DNA from: Larix kaempferi
Lineage: Eukaryota > Streptophyta > Pinopsida > Pinales > Pinaceae
NCBI GenBank assembly: GCA_027924585.1
Contig: BSBM01000370.1
Span: 30,587,501-30,651,500 of the forward strand
Direction: 5' to 3'
Length of the DNA stretch: 64,000 bases
Positions 33,546 through 44,567 of this stretch are shown here, in pieces. Below the pieces are notes generated by a model, which was not told the DNA's origin, searched no databases, and saw nothing but the letters and a program-made list of their open reading frames with translations. Numbering within the stretch: position 1 is the stretch's first letter; the number at the start of each line of letters is the position of its first letter. The position numbers were made by a program, and so were the translations under genes.

Positions 33546-34204
33546 ACAAAATTGTAGAAAAACATAACCTTGCCGTCCTAAGACTCTTATATTATTATTT
33601 TATAAAGAAAAAAATAAAATTATACATTAAAATTTTTTAAATTTGAGGATAAACCTTGTCATCCTAAAAATATTATATTATTATTTTAAAAAGAAAAGTA
33701 TACATTAATAACTAAGGATAAATTAGCTAAAATCCATCTTGAATAAAAATAATTATATAATAATTTTAAAAATAAATATAAGATATAAACATTTTAAATA
33801 TTAAAAAAACATTTAAATTTATAATTACCTATTTAATCAGAAATGAAAATGATTTTATTTATATTACATGAAAGAAAAGTTAATTAACTTATAAAAATAC
33901 GAATGTATTGAAAAACAAAAAAATAATATCCGTGGTCAAAAATAAAATAAAAAGTTGTGTTTTTACTAAAATGCTATGTATGCTTAAAATATTGGTTCAT
34001 CAAGCGTAGGTAAGAGTGTTAAATTTAATTATGTTTGTAATATGATTAATGATAAATTTTATAGTTAAATTTGATAGTGTATATATTGGAACACTTTTTT
34101 TTTCAACATAAAATGACAATACTTTTATATATAAAAAGTACAAGGAAACAGGGATCAAGTTTGAGCACCTTCCCCAAAGTTACGATTATGATGGAACCAA
34201 TTCT

Positions 34205-35352
34205 TTAAGCACTCATGGATCGTGTCTCCGGACCAGGCCCTGATAGAGGATAGAGTTTGACCAATAATACACCAGACCTATGAAATAAAGGAACATGTAA
34301 TGAAAAGGTGGTGGACCAAGTCTTCGCTAGAATTACAGAGAACAAATGCTTGGACCACAAAAACCTCGTTTTTGTAGATTGTCCCATGATAAGACCTTGT
34401 TATCCAAAGCCAACCAAATGAAAATCCGAATCTTTGGTGCTAGTTTCCACTTCCAAATAGTTGAGTGCCACCAGGAATCATACAGAGGATAATCAGACAT
34501 GATTGAATCGTATGCAAGTTTGGCAGAGAGTCCCCATTCTTACAATTCCAAGACCATAACAAGCGATCCGAAATTCCCATTGAGTGTGATATTACCACTG
34601 TAGAGACCAAGTATATAATTCCGCCACTCAGCCGCCAAAGAACCGAATAAACCCAATTGGTTCGCATAGATCCACCTCCCCGAAGAACAGGTCGAAGATG
34701 GAAAGATTGCAATGTGTTTCAGAAGGTAGAACCCCCTGGAGTGCAGATGATGAAGTCAAAACTTGGAGAGTTTGAAGTCCCTCGGAACGCCAATAATAAG
34801 ATCCTGACCAATGTAGATCTGACTACCATAGCCGAGACTCCATGCAAGACAATCTACCACAACCTATAAATAGGATAGTAAGCCCGACCAGATATTAGAA
34901 ATGCCTTTTGAAAGTTTATGTTTTTGTCTGAGCCAATGTTCCACACTCAAAGACTTTGAATATTTTTCTTTGATGATGCTACTCCATATGCTATCCACAT
35001 GAAGCACCCACCACAAACTTTTAGCCAACATGGCCTTTGAGAAATGGAATATATTCTCAATGGACCAACCACCATGATCAACAGGGCAGGTGAGTTTCCT
35101 CCAAGCAACCAAATGAAATTTATGCATTTCATTACCCGACCATATAAAATGAAATAGTTTTTTTTTCTGGATCGATGAAAGAACTGCTGAAGGAATCTTA
35201 CATAAGGAGAGCCAGTAAACTGAAAGGTTCTGCAAAATAGATGTGGTGAGGGTGAGCCTTCCCCTGATGGAAAGCCATTTCCAGCACCAAGAGGACATCC
35301 GTTTTATCAATGCACTGAAGGAGCCAACCCCAATCTGCAGAGCGATAACCAT
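34205..35352 (-). pseudogene. LINE RT C-terminal region and zf-RVT domain
   Basis: Minus strand reads 'WCWKWLSIRGRLTLTTSILQNL', 'FHFIWSGNEMHKFHLVAWRKL', 'CPVDHGGWSIENIFHFSKAM' and 'AKSLWWVLH'. These are the typical post-RT blocks of plant non-LTR RT proteins. The zf-RVT part (34205-34712) retains 'WNCKNGDSLPNLHT'-like sequence, but its ordered Cys/His set is eroded. Confidence 0.8.
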
Positions 35353-36505
35353 TCGGTTTTAATAAGAAACCCACATATTTAGTTCCATCGGCCAGGTCTC
35401 CAACACTGAAAGGCAGAGAGGAAGTGATGTCCTTTAATTGCTCCTCCCCAATATTTTGTTTTAAGAAAGAGGATTTCTTCTCACTAATCATCATCCTTGA
35501 AGTCCTACAAAAAAAGGCTGAGGATATTTTTGAAGGATAACCACTACTAGGACTTCCCCCGACCAAAGAGAATAACATCATCAATGAAAAAATTGATGAG
35601 TTACAACGTTGTTTTTTTAATTTTCAATCCTTCAATCAGATTAGAATGCCTAGCCTTTAGTATTTGATGACTCAAACCCTCAACCACAATCAAGAAGAGT
35701 AGAGGGGACAACAGACAGCCTTGGCGGAGACCTTTGGAATAGGAGAAAAATTCAGTAGGACACCCATTGATCAGAATGGAGTAATTAACAGAGGTAATGC
35801 ATTCCATGATCCATCTGATGGCTAACCAAGGTAGACCTATCTACATGAGCGCTAGACACAGAAAGTCCCAATTTACATTGTCATATTCTCTAGAAAGGTC
35901 CAACTGAAGAAATGATCCATTCATATTTTTTTGTTTTACACTATGAAATACCTCCTGAGCCACACCTATGGCATTCCAAAATCTGTCGGTTCTTAAGGAA
36001 CCCGAACTACTCTTGGGATATACAACGAGAAAAGACCGTTTGATGCAGATGGTTATAATCTTGGAAATTACCTTATACACTATGTTACAAAAAGAAATGG
36101 GACGAAACTGAACAAAGGATTTTGGCTTAGAAGTTTTAGGAATTAATGCAATGAAGATAGAATTGAGAGCCAAAGAGACTTTACCATATAACTGAGACTC
36201 TTCCACCACTACCAGGAGCTCCTTGCCCATGATATCAAAGAAGGAGAGGAACAACTCCACCGTCCACCCGTTTGGGCCTGGACTTTTGGCCTTTGCTAGC
36301 AACTTCAAAAATTTATGAACTTCCTCAAGGGAAACGTGATTATAGACCTGGTCACCCTCCAAGGTTGAGAAGAAGTGAGGGAATTCTTTGATAACTTGGA
36401 ATTGTTCCCTGATCGAGGAGACCCCAAAATATTCATAATATGCTTGGAAAAACCGATGAACCTCAGAAAGTAATTTCCCTTGTTCTTTGAATCAGATAAC
36501 TTCAA
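35353..36505 (-). pseudogene. LINE reverse transcriptase core
   Basis: Blocks in order: 'LAKAKSPGPNGWTVELF', 'LNSIFIALIPKTSKPKSF', 'QFRPISFCNIVYKVISKI' and 'FLQLDLSREYDNVNWDFL' (first catalytic Asp kept). 'ILINGCPTEFFSYSKGLRQGC', 'LSPLLFLIVVEGLS' and 'FFIDDVILFGRGSP' near 35571-35588 (the YxDD box as FIDD) follow. RT primes on nicked target DNA. At least four frame breaks separate these blocks. Confidence 0.9.
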
Positions 36506-36889
36506 AAAAATTTATTTCCCAAACCGCATTTTGAACATGCCTACAATAGGAAAACTTGTGAAAAAAAAAAAATTTGTTGCCAAGAGATACCCAAATTGCC
36601 CTGCTTTTGAGGTGCCAAGCCGCCTCTTCCTGAAGGAGTAAACATTGCTTCTTTTGCTCCAGTTCCATAATTTCCTTCCACGGTTGATCACAGGACCTCC
36701 CACCACGAACGACCTTATACACCGAAACAAGTTGTTCCTCCAAATCACATAATACAGCCTTAGCAGACTTCTTTTTTTGCCATTCCCATGATAGAACCTC
36801 TTTTTTAAGGCCAGTTAATTTCTGAACCAAGACGAAAGAAGGAGAATAAGATGGGCCTGAGACATATGAATACGAAAACCACCGCACCA

Positions 36890-37670
36890 AGAGCCTAAAA
36901 TCCTCCTCCCCAACCGAGAATGATTAAACTTAAAAGGATAAGTGTGTTTTTCGCCAGAAAAATTCCAATTCTAGAAAAATTGGAGAGTGTGGTCAGAAAC
37001 AATGGATAGCTCGACCCAAGAACGGTACTAAAACAATTGATCGATTAGTGAATCCCCCAGCATGAACCTATCCAACCGCTTAAACACACATTCTGACAGC
37101 CATTCGTCCATGTCGGAGAGAGAGGAAGTGGTTGAATATCATATAACCCCACATTAGCAAAAATATCACGAAATAACCCACTCAAATAGTCCGGGCGAGC
37201 AGAGGCACCCCAAGTTTCGACAGAAGACCAAAATTAGATTAAAATCGCCCCCAATGATCAAATTCTTAAGATTTAAAAGACATGAAGAGAGAAATTGATC
37301 CCAAAATAATTTCCTTTCCGATTAAGGCCCATAAATATTGATTAGATTAATCTCCTGATCAAAACCCAGAATGTGACCAGATAAAAGGATCCCTAGACTG
37401 ATACTTTGAGCCAATAATTGAAGGGAGGAGGGGTCCCAGGCAGTGAGGAGGCCACCAAACAAACCATCTAAGTCCGTAGAACATACAGCCCAATGCTTCT
37501 TAACCCTTGTGGGAAAAAACCCTAGCTTTATCTGCTGACACCATAGTTTTCCAGTAGGAAAATCAAATCCGCCTTTGATTTTTCCAAGAATCTCTTAAGG
37601 GCTAATATTTTATGAGGGCCCCCAATCCCTCAGATATTGAGGGATGTGAAAGAGAGAGGAAAGGAAATTT
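36890..37670 (-). pseudogene. LINE endonuclease (EEP family), start truncated
   Basis: Minus strand from about 37670: 'SLNI*GIGGP' (usual WNvRGLgxp), 'LALKRFLEKSKADLIFLLENY' (usual lqET), 'SKARVFSHKG', 'GSISLFMSFKS', and 'LVPFLGRAIHCF' near the end. These fit the endonuclease/exonuclease/phosphatase fold that nicks the target. The catalytic Glu of 'qET' is displaced and stops are common. Confidence 0.65.
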
Positions 37671-38429
37671 TTTATAATATTACAAAATTTAGAAATGACA
37701 CAGTAGCAATTTATTGGTGTATTTAGTATCTTTGTTAAATATGGGTTGACTACAGATGTAATATTGTTAACCCCCAAGTTTCATTGGGTAACTAGAAACT
37801 TAAGTTCCAATGAGATCCTATCAAATTGGTTTTATTTTAGGTATATCCAAGATATTATAGGGACTAGATATTTTTTATAGTCATTTCTATCAAATTATGA
37901 GAAATTGGTATTTTTGGCAGCTTCATTTTTAGTCAAAGTCATAGATCCAAGGATCGATTGTTAGAGATGTTTCCATAGTTTTGATCATTGTGACATCACA
38001 ATGTCAGTGAGGTGTTTCCAGGAACAAGCAAGTAGTTTTCATAACATTGTTATTTTTTAGTAGTTAGGTTTCCAAGGCTTGCATGTCGATTCTGAATACA
38101 TATTCGGATTCCTTGCAGAGAGACAAGTTTGATGAGAATATTTTCATGTACATTCCAAACCTTGTTATTTTTACTAGTTTCGATTTTTAGATGTGCTATA
38201 TATGGCAAAGGTCTCCTAACATTTATCTTAATGTTATGTTTTTTTTCCATTTTGATCGCTATTTTTGGCATGTTTACTTTTGGTAGGTCTATATTTCACA
38301 AGTATAGTGGTGTAATGGTCCAGGTTCCGATGGATGGAAGATGGTGAGTTAAATACATAAATTAGCAAGTAGATGAGATTTCAAAGTGACATGTTGAAAC
38401 AATTTGAGGATTGTTTATTTTATGAAATC
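37671..38429. other. No gene seen
   Basis: AT-rich sequence without recognised motifs on either strand. Confidence 0.4.
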
Positions 38430-38760
38430 TTGCCAAAACTCTAATTCGAATTTGTTATTATTGTTGAATCAAAACCCTAATTTTCATGTCTTATCAACAT
38501 TGCATGAGGGATTGATAACCCTAAAATCCTATCCAAACCCTAGGCTCCCTAACATGCAATTCCAAAACCCTCAATTGACCTCTTCTTTGAAGTTAGCATG
38601 CATGTTATATATTGGCAATCCAAAACCCTAATTCGACCGCTCTTGCATGTCCACTATATTTGAAAATACCTCGCTATTTTTCTCAAACCCTAATTTGCCT
38701 TAGCAATAGTTATTTGCCAATAAATGCCAAGTGAAACCCTAGTTCAACTTCACCTATGCT
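38430..38760 (+). repeat. Cluster of telobox-like AAACCCTAA motifs
   Basis: Within about 330 bp the motif (A)AACCCTA(A/G) or a one-base variant appears about eight times, all in the same orientation (for example near 38470, 38516, 38535, 38621, 38682 and 38735). Spacing is irregular. This is the plant telomere repeat unit, but here the copies are separated rather than tandem. Confidence 0.6.
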
Positions 38761-39228
38761 TACATACTTAAAATATGAGTCTTCAACGGGAAATTCATGA
38801 TTATTGAAGGGGAGGGTGAATATTTGGTTTAGCATATATTGACACATGTGGCTTGATTAGGTCGCTGTAGGGTCCCGTGTTTTGTTAGTATATTTTGAAC
38901 TCAACAATGAGATAACTACACTTTTCCATAGGAATCGGGACTGGGAGTGATAGCAACCACATATTTTTGGGTAATTATTTTCTATGCATACAATATGCTA
39001 TAGCATATTTATGAGGATAATCGACCTAGTGTTTAAAGTACAACATTATTTAGCATATAGAGAGTGAAATCTAATCATGCCAACATTGAAGCTAAGTTAT
39101 TTTTGTTGTGTTTTATCATAATAACCATTGGTTTTATGCAATTTACAGTGATATGACAACATTCTAATAGTTAGTCATCTTTATTATGAGTAGTTACAGG
39201 GAGTGAGGGAGGTCGATATCTTATATAT
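38761..39228. other. No gene seen
   Basis: AT-rich flank of the large copia insertion; its last five bases (TATAT) are the probable target-site duplication. Confidence 0.4.
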
Positions 39229-39664
39229 TGCTGGAACCTAAGGTTATGCAAGTTCATCACACCTCTGGATTTTCTAGAGACGATCAATCAAAAGAGTCGA
39301 CTAGAGGCTTGACTGAGCGGTTGACTAAATGGTCGACGAGGTCATGGTCAAATCAAGTATAACAACCGACTAACCTATGGGGCATTGCAGATTTTGTGAA
39401 AATAGTTAGAACCAATGACCCCTATTTGTGGACCAGATCATCATCACTTCAAGGCAATTTGTTAGATCTTGAGACTATAAAAGAATGAGCCTATCGAATT
39501 GTATTATATTGTATTGACTTATGATGGTGAGCTCTTATGAGATAATGCATTGTGATTAAGTGTTGTAATGATGTATTTAGACACCACCCCTTTTCTTAGA
39601 ATATAGTTCCCTTCTGCTATATTCTTTTTTATTCTATGGTTCAACATGAAGAAGCTCCCCAACA
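39229..39664 (+). mobile_element. Outer copia 5' LTR, 436 bp
   Basis: Starts TGCTGGAACC and ends CCCCAACA, directly followed by the primer site. It is about 40 bp shorter than the 3' LTR and clearly diverged from it. Confidence 0.9.
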
Positions 39665-39676
39665 TGGTACCAGAGC
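39665..39676 (+). other. Outer copia primer binding site
   Basis: TGGTACCAGAGC abuts the LTR; one base from the consensus TGGTATCAGAGC for initiator methionine tRNA. Confidence 0.85.
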
Positions 39677-39804
39677 TATTGGTTTCAACATAGCCTGTTG
39701 TCTGTGAATCATGATAACTTGGATCTAGGGTTTATCAACTCCAGGCTGAATATTTGTCAAGTGATACCTCTTATTTGAACTTGGATCAAATTTGTTTGAT
39801 CAAA

Positions 39805-39943
39805 ATGATGAATTCCAAGATAGACCTTGTTCTTCTGAATCGACACAACTATGAAATATGGGCACCAGATATGGAAACTTTATTGAAGAGTAAGGGACTA
39901 TGGAAATAAACTAAGGCCACTATTCCAGATCCGACGGATGACC
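39805..39943 (+). pseudogene. gag: Outer copia gag, first part
   Basis: Reads 'MMNSKIDLVLLNRHNYEIW' then 'METLLKSKGLW', the start of a copia gag, with one stop. It ends in the 5-bp target site TGACC, where the gypsy inserted. The remainder is at 58220 onward. Confidence 0.8.
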
Positions 39944-40849
39944 TATTGACACAAACCCAGTCGACAGGGGTTCCTCACACTGTCAACACTCAAACCACCA
40001 CGACCTCTTTGAGCACCGTCCCAGACAAGTTTTACCCTGTCCAACAACACTTGCGGAGTAGATGAAGTCTCACCCGAGATGTTCAAGGGAGAGATTACGA
40101 AACCACGTTTCCGTTGAATGAAGGAGGACTTTGTGCATCAACTAATCAACCTATCGCAACATTGCATAACAGATCTAACCATTCATCTCAGGCATTAAAC
40201 ATAATTGCAGCATCATTCAATAGATCTCATTATTGACAGAACCACTAATGCGCAATAGATATAACAGTAAAACATTAATTGCAGCAAGAAAACATCACAT
40301 CATTCACAGATTCATATTGCATAATGTATTCATCACATGGAAACTGGGAAGACACAATGATTCTGCTCAAAATTCGGTCATATCATATTCATCTTCGCAA
40401 AAACCCAGATATAATAAGATAATCATTCTGTCGCATACCCATATTAGCAGACAATAACAAGCAAACTCATATGTGCTTAATTGTCTACTCAATTCATGAG
40501 CTCATGTATCTCTAAATCGATCTCTCAACACTTACAATGCTATGTTTATTTATAGGCTAGCGCCTTTACATTTGCGGTCCACTTAGGAAACCGTCTAACT
40601 ACTTCTTAACAAAATTTACAAAAAGGATAACCCAAAAACCCACATAATGCGGTCCAAATAACCCAAAACCCACATAATGCAGTCCAAACAACCCAAAACC
40701 CACATAATGCGGTCCAAATGACCCAAAACTACATAAACTAATTGACTTACATGTTGTTTTCCTTCTTGCGCGGCATCTTTGACCCTTCACAGCATCTGCG
40801 ATGCTGCACAGCTGACTCATCCAAACCGCCTGCCAATAGGCCCCCAACA
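39944..40849 (-). mobile_element. Gypsy 3' LTR, 906 bp
   Basis: Minus strand begins TGTTGGGGGCC and ends GTGTCAATA; the final CA has mutated to TA. It is 71 bp longer than its partner. Two extra copies of a 30-bp repeat and a 10-bp insertion near the start account for nearly all the difference. A TATA-like TATAAATAAA is at 40545-40554. Confidence 0.92.
40641..40730. repeat. 30-bp tandem repeat, three copies, inside the gypsy 3' LTR
   Basis: 'cacataatgcRgtccaaa' begins at 40641, 40671 and 40701. The partner LTR has one copy, at about 58077. Confidence 0.95.
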
Positions 40850-40864
40850 CAATCTTGTGGATCA

Positions 40865-43642
40865 CCCTCGAGCCATGTCAGCTGGACATGGTGTACTCGT
40901 TGATCTTCAGCCTAAATTCCTCGTACTGTTGATCGATCTCCCTGACCTACTCCTTCACTGCCACAACCACCACCTGACTCTCTATCACATCCTGCATGGA
41001 TGGATGCTCACTAATCTTATTAGCAACTTTTCGATGACCCTCCTACACAGCCTGTGGCGTGAAAAATAGCCTTGAGCGAAAAATTGATCACCAATCTCTT
41101 GGAACTCATCCAGCTGTGTGATGCGCTTCTTCTGACGCTCTTCTACCTTTGTGACACGTTGTTGCAACTCTTTCAGTTCCTCCATTTGGTGACATGAACA
41201 ACTGGTGGCAACGTTCTTATCAATAGCTTCAATGTTTCCATTATTCCTTCTACCTCTTGCCGCAGCTTGGTCAGCTAGTCCAATTGCTCGTCCTGGACTA
41301 TGCTGCCCCAAAAATACGCAGTCTCTGCCATGATTTATGTTGCCTCTTGCTCCAGCTCTCCCATCTGGGTCGCCAGCTCCTCGATGGCACGTTTTCGTTC
41401 ATCTACTTTCTCTTGTGGTGTGTCGGGGTGTATTAGAGTTGTTAAGTCGGCATTGTCGCGTTGTAATTGAGCAATGACAGCCCCAAGCCATTGTGCGCGC
41501 TCGACCGGATCCAGTTGTGCTGTGGGCTCCGGTACGTACTAACATGCTTCAGAGACTGCCGCCTCCAATCGCACACTGCTGTCCCAAAGGTTGGATTTCT
41601 CCACTATTAAGCAATCATGCTCCTTCTTCAACTCCTCAATCGCTCAAGCTTTCTCAACAATCATCTTCTCTAGCTTGTCTTCCAGTTCATCTACCACCTC
41701 TCTTGCAGCTACCGCCTTCGCCTTTAACTCGTCCACCTCTTTCCGAGCTGTTGCTTCATTCTCCTGCGATCACAAGACTTGACCGCTAACATACTGCTCT
41801 CGTTTTGCCATTTCCTGGATGGAAACCGCTTGTATCTGCACCAATATCTGCGAAGATAGCACGTTGATGTTGATGGACAAGACATGTAGCTGCTGCAACA
41901 AAGCTTGGAGAGCCTCATCGTCGGTCACAACCGCAGTCAGGGGAATTTGCACATTCTGAGCCTATGGCGTAGTGCTGATACCTGCATAGATGCAGCCTTC
42001 GGTGCCTTCTGCAAAACAATATTAACTAATGAATCAAGGCGAGATTTTACCTCATTGAAGCCTGTTGCTGCTTGCGTTGTCATTGCGGTAGATGATGTGT
42101 TCGTTGCATTGGTTACAGTAGCAATAAGTCGTCCCAACTGCGCTTCCATTGTTGGGCTTGCCCCACTGATCGTACCATGCTCATAGCGTGCTTTCATTCT
42201 TCCCTCCTCAACCTCGCGCTCTTCATCCGTAGGGGTCTACGATGACTCTTGATCTGAATCCTGGTTACCCTGCGGGTCCATCTCTGGTCCATCCCGCAGC
42301 AACCCCGTCGATTCATCGGCCTGACTAACCGGCTCTTGCCATTCTATAAGCCAGTCGTCGATGATCACGTCCAACTCCTCATCAGACAATTTGTATGAGG
42401 TCTACAACCACTACTTCCCCGTATCATGCCACGCTTGCGCATAAATGTTGTGCAGGCCGATCGCAAACTTGGAAATCCCTTTGTATTTCATGACGACGGC
42501 CTGAGACAAACGTGGAATGCACTCAGCTGCCGCCTGCAGTGTTTCCCAGTAGAGCCAAAACTATGCTATGCAATCCTTCAGTCGCTCCAGCTCCTGTACC
42601 CACCATAAATTCTGATAGCACACACCCTTTCGGTCTTCCACGACATCAATTCCATCCCTTGGTAACCGTCGGGATCCATCCATGCTACAAGCGCAATCAA
42701 AATTAAAATCCAGTTGTACGTGAATGCCCCTTTTCCTCCCTGGACAATTACTGCATTCTCGTTTAACTAGTTCAACAAGAAGAGTGACCAGTTCATCTGT
42801 ACGCCTTCCGCGCACTGCTTCGCACATGCCACAACCCCCAAATTGCATTGGTTGGGGCGGTTTTTCCATACAACTTTGCAACACAGAATCCTCGCCCCGA
42901 TGCGGATCGCTTGATCATTAATACTATCAATGCGGTAGGCTCGGTCGTCGTGTTCCAAGCCATAACACTGTACAAACCTCGTTGCCCACTTCCTGTCATT
43001 CTCCTTCCCCCAGAAATATTGTGAAGGGTCTGGTCCATCCTTCGACAATTCCATGATCTCGAAAATTAGGTCAACTCTGATAGTGACCAGTTTGTCCAAC
43101 CACAAAGTTCCACCATGAAAGCAGGTCAAAAGCTGCTTAACACAAGAATTTTCCTCTGTCAACCACCCAAAGTGCAGCATGTTGATCAAGCCCAACAACC
43201 CTGATTTGTCCAATCCCTTCGCCCAATCATGTGGAATCCATGGAGTTGGGCCAACCTCTCCTGTTGCTTGCGGCAGAAAAGGGTTCGTCATAACGTCCTG
43301 CTACGCCAACAAATCATGATCATCATACTTCAACTGCATTAGCGCAAGCACAATGTTGGTAGCACGGACCATGCCTATTGGGATCGTCGGCATCTTGACT
43401 TGGTACCTATGGTTCTTGGTGGGTTTCCGGGGTGGTGCACCAGGTCAACAGGGGGTATATACCCGAGGATATCCGCAGCGGATACCCTTGCGCGAGTTGT
43501 AGACTCCACAACACCTGAGCTCGACGGACTCTCCTGTGCAAGTACCCCTTCGGCCAGGTGGGCATATGCTCGAGTCTATCGCTTCTTCGGTGGCGGGGAG
43601 CTCTGCTATCCCCCCGCCTCTTCTTCAGGATCACTGATGACC
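40865..43642 (-). pseudogene. Gypsy 3' accessory reading frame (main part)
   Basis: On the minus strand this follows integrase. The first part (43642-43394) is Ser/Pro/Arg-rich with 'SSPPPKKR'. From ATG 43391-43393 a globular region reads 'MPTIPIGMVRATNIVLALM', 'LHFGWLTEENSCVKQLL', 'CFHGGTLWLDKLVTIRVDLI' and 'DGPDPSQYFWGKENDRKWA'. 'YRIDSINDQAIRIGARILCC' and 'NQCNLGVVACAKQC' follow. The remainder (42200-40985) is helical and coiled-coil-like: 'EALQALLQQLHVLSINI', 'MEELKELQQRVTKVEERQKK'. I do not recognise the family. It is broken by several stops and frameshifts. It is not an obvious envelope gene: I saw no signal peptide or membrane span. Confidence 0.6.
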
Positions 43643-43647
43643 CAACT

Positions 43648-44394
43648 TGTAAAATTAGTCACAGCAGATCTAATGAACAAGTAAATCAATCACAATAGAT
43701 GAATATAGAAAATATGGTGTAAAACTATGCAAAACATGCAGCAGTGCTCAATATCCCAGAAAGGGTGAATGAATTACAATAGAATACAATCTCTGTCAAT
43801 GAGCAATTCGAATTGACTAAGTAGGCCATTCGAATCACTGAATGGAGTAGCTTGACTCCAACTAGGAGTCCTCATCATCAATCGGTGGTGGTCATCAATG
43901 CACAAGAACCAGTCATCCAGGTGTCAATCTGAGTCTAACTGAGTGTGTCATGTGTAACTGAAGTGTGTAGCACTGATTAAGGGAAGGAGGCTCAGTGGGG
44001 GGGCGCATGGGAGACTAACTGAAGTCAGAACAAGTCATCTAGTCAAACTGGAGGTCCAACGGAAGTGAAACAGACAGTCGGGAGTGAAACTAGCCTCAAA
44101 TCAAGGAGAATCGGAGCTAACTGAATGTAACTGAAGTGGAACTGCAGTGGTAGGTGAACAAGTGCGCCCTTCTCTGGCAGTAGGTGAGAAGTGGGCGCCT
44201 TTCAGCCTAGGAGGGCTAAAACTCTGTAGTAAGTGGCTCCCGGGTGCTAGAATGAGGTGGCTAAGGTGCTAGAGGCATCAAACTGGTGACTGGGATGCAT
44301 GCAAGTGCATGTAGGTGCATGCAAGTGCATGTAGGTGCATGCAAACCCTAATTGCATGCAAGATCCTGAAAAAGATGATGTGGATATCCGAACA
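43648..44394 (-). mobile_element. Young copia 3' LTR, 747 bp
   Basis: Plus-strand ends TGTAAAATTAG and ATATCCGAACA; on the minus strand it begins TGTTCGGATATC. Near its start it has repeated 'gtgcatgYag' phrases (44295-44345). Confidence 0.97.
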
Positions 44395-44408
44395 CCCCCC
44401 CTCAAGCT
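44395..44408 (-). other. Polypurine tract of the young copia
   Basis: Minus strand GCTTGAGGGGGGG runs directly into the LTR start TGTTCGG. It is the plus-strand DNA primer. A near-identical tract, with 'ctcaagctaa' beside it, recurs at about 44537-44552, just downstream of the stop codon. Confidence 0.85.
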
Positions 44409-44567
44409 AGACTATGATGTGCAAAAAATAATGTGGGGCCCTGGTAACTAAGACCAAAGGTCACCCCAATACAATAATCCAAAAAATGCTGAAAAATAAC
44501 TAAGTGAGGAAAGAGGGAAAACCCAGTGGGAAGAAATCCCCCCCTCAAGCTAAAGCATAATAATGAA

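Larger units (their letters stand above)
31033..34090. other. Very AT-rich intergenic region
   Basis: Long runs of A and T with no coding motif. It holds the tandem duplications described at 32041-32228, 32262-32860 and 33110-33545. Nothing else is recognisable. Confidence 0.5.
34095..37670 (-). mobile_element. LINE (L1-type) remnant, minus strand
   Basis: A T run at 34096-34105 on the plus strand corresponds to a poly(A) tail on the minus strand. Upstream (rightward) come zf-RVT, RT and an apurinic-type endonuclease. ORF1 is absent, so the copy is 5'-truncated. Frameshifts and stops throughout make it dead. Target-site duplications were not convincing. Confidence 0.85.

Noticed and set aside
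34095-37720. Target-site duplication for the LINE
   Set aside because: The flanks share only scattered bases (tatat, gacac), not a convincing direct repeat.
42767-43291. Envelope-like gene in the nested gypsy
   Set aside because: No signal peptide, membrane span or glycoprotein features; the 3' frame is soluble-looking with coiled coils.
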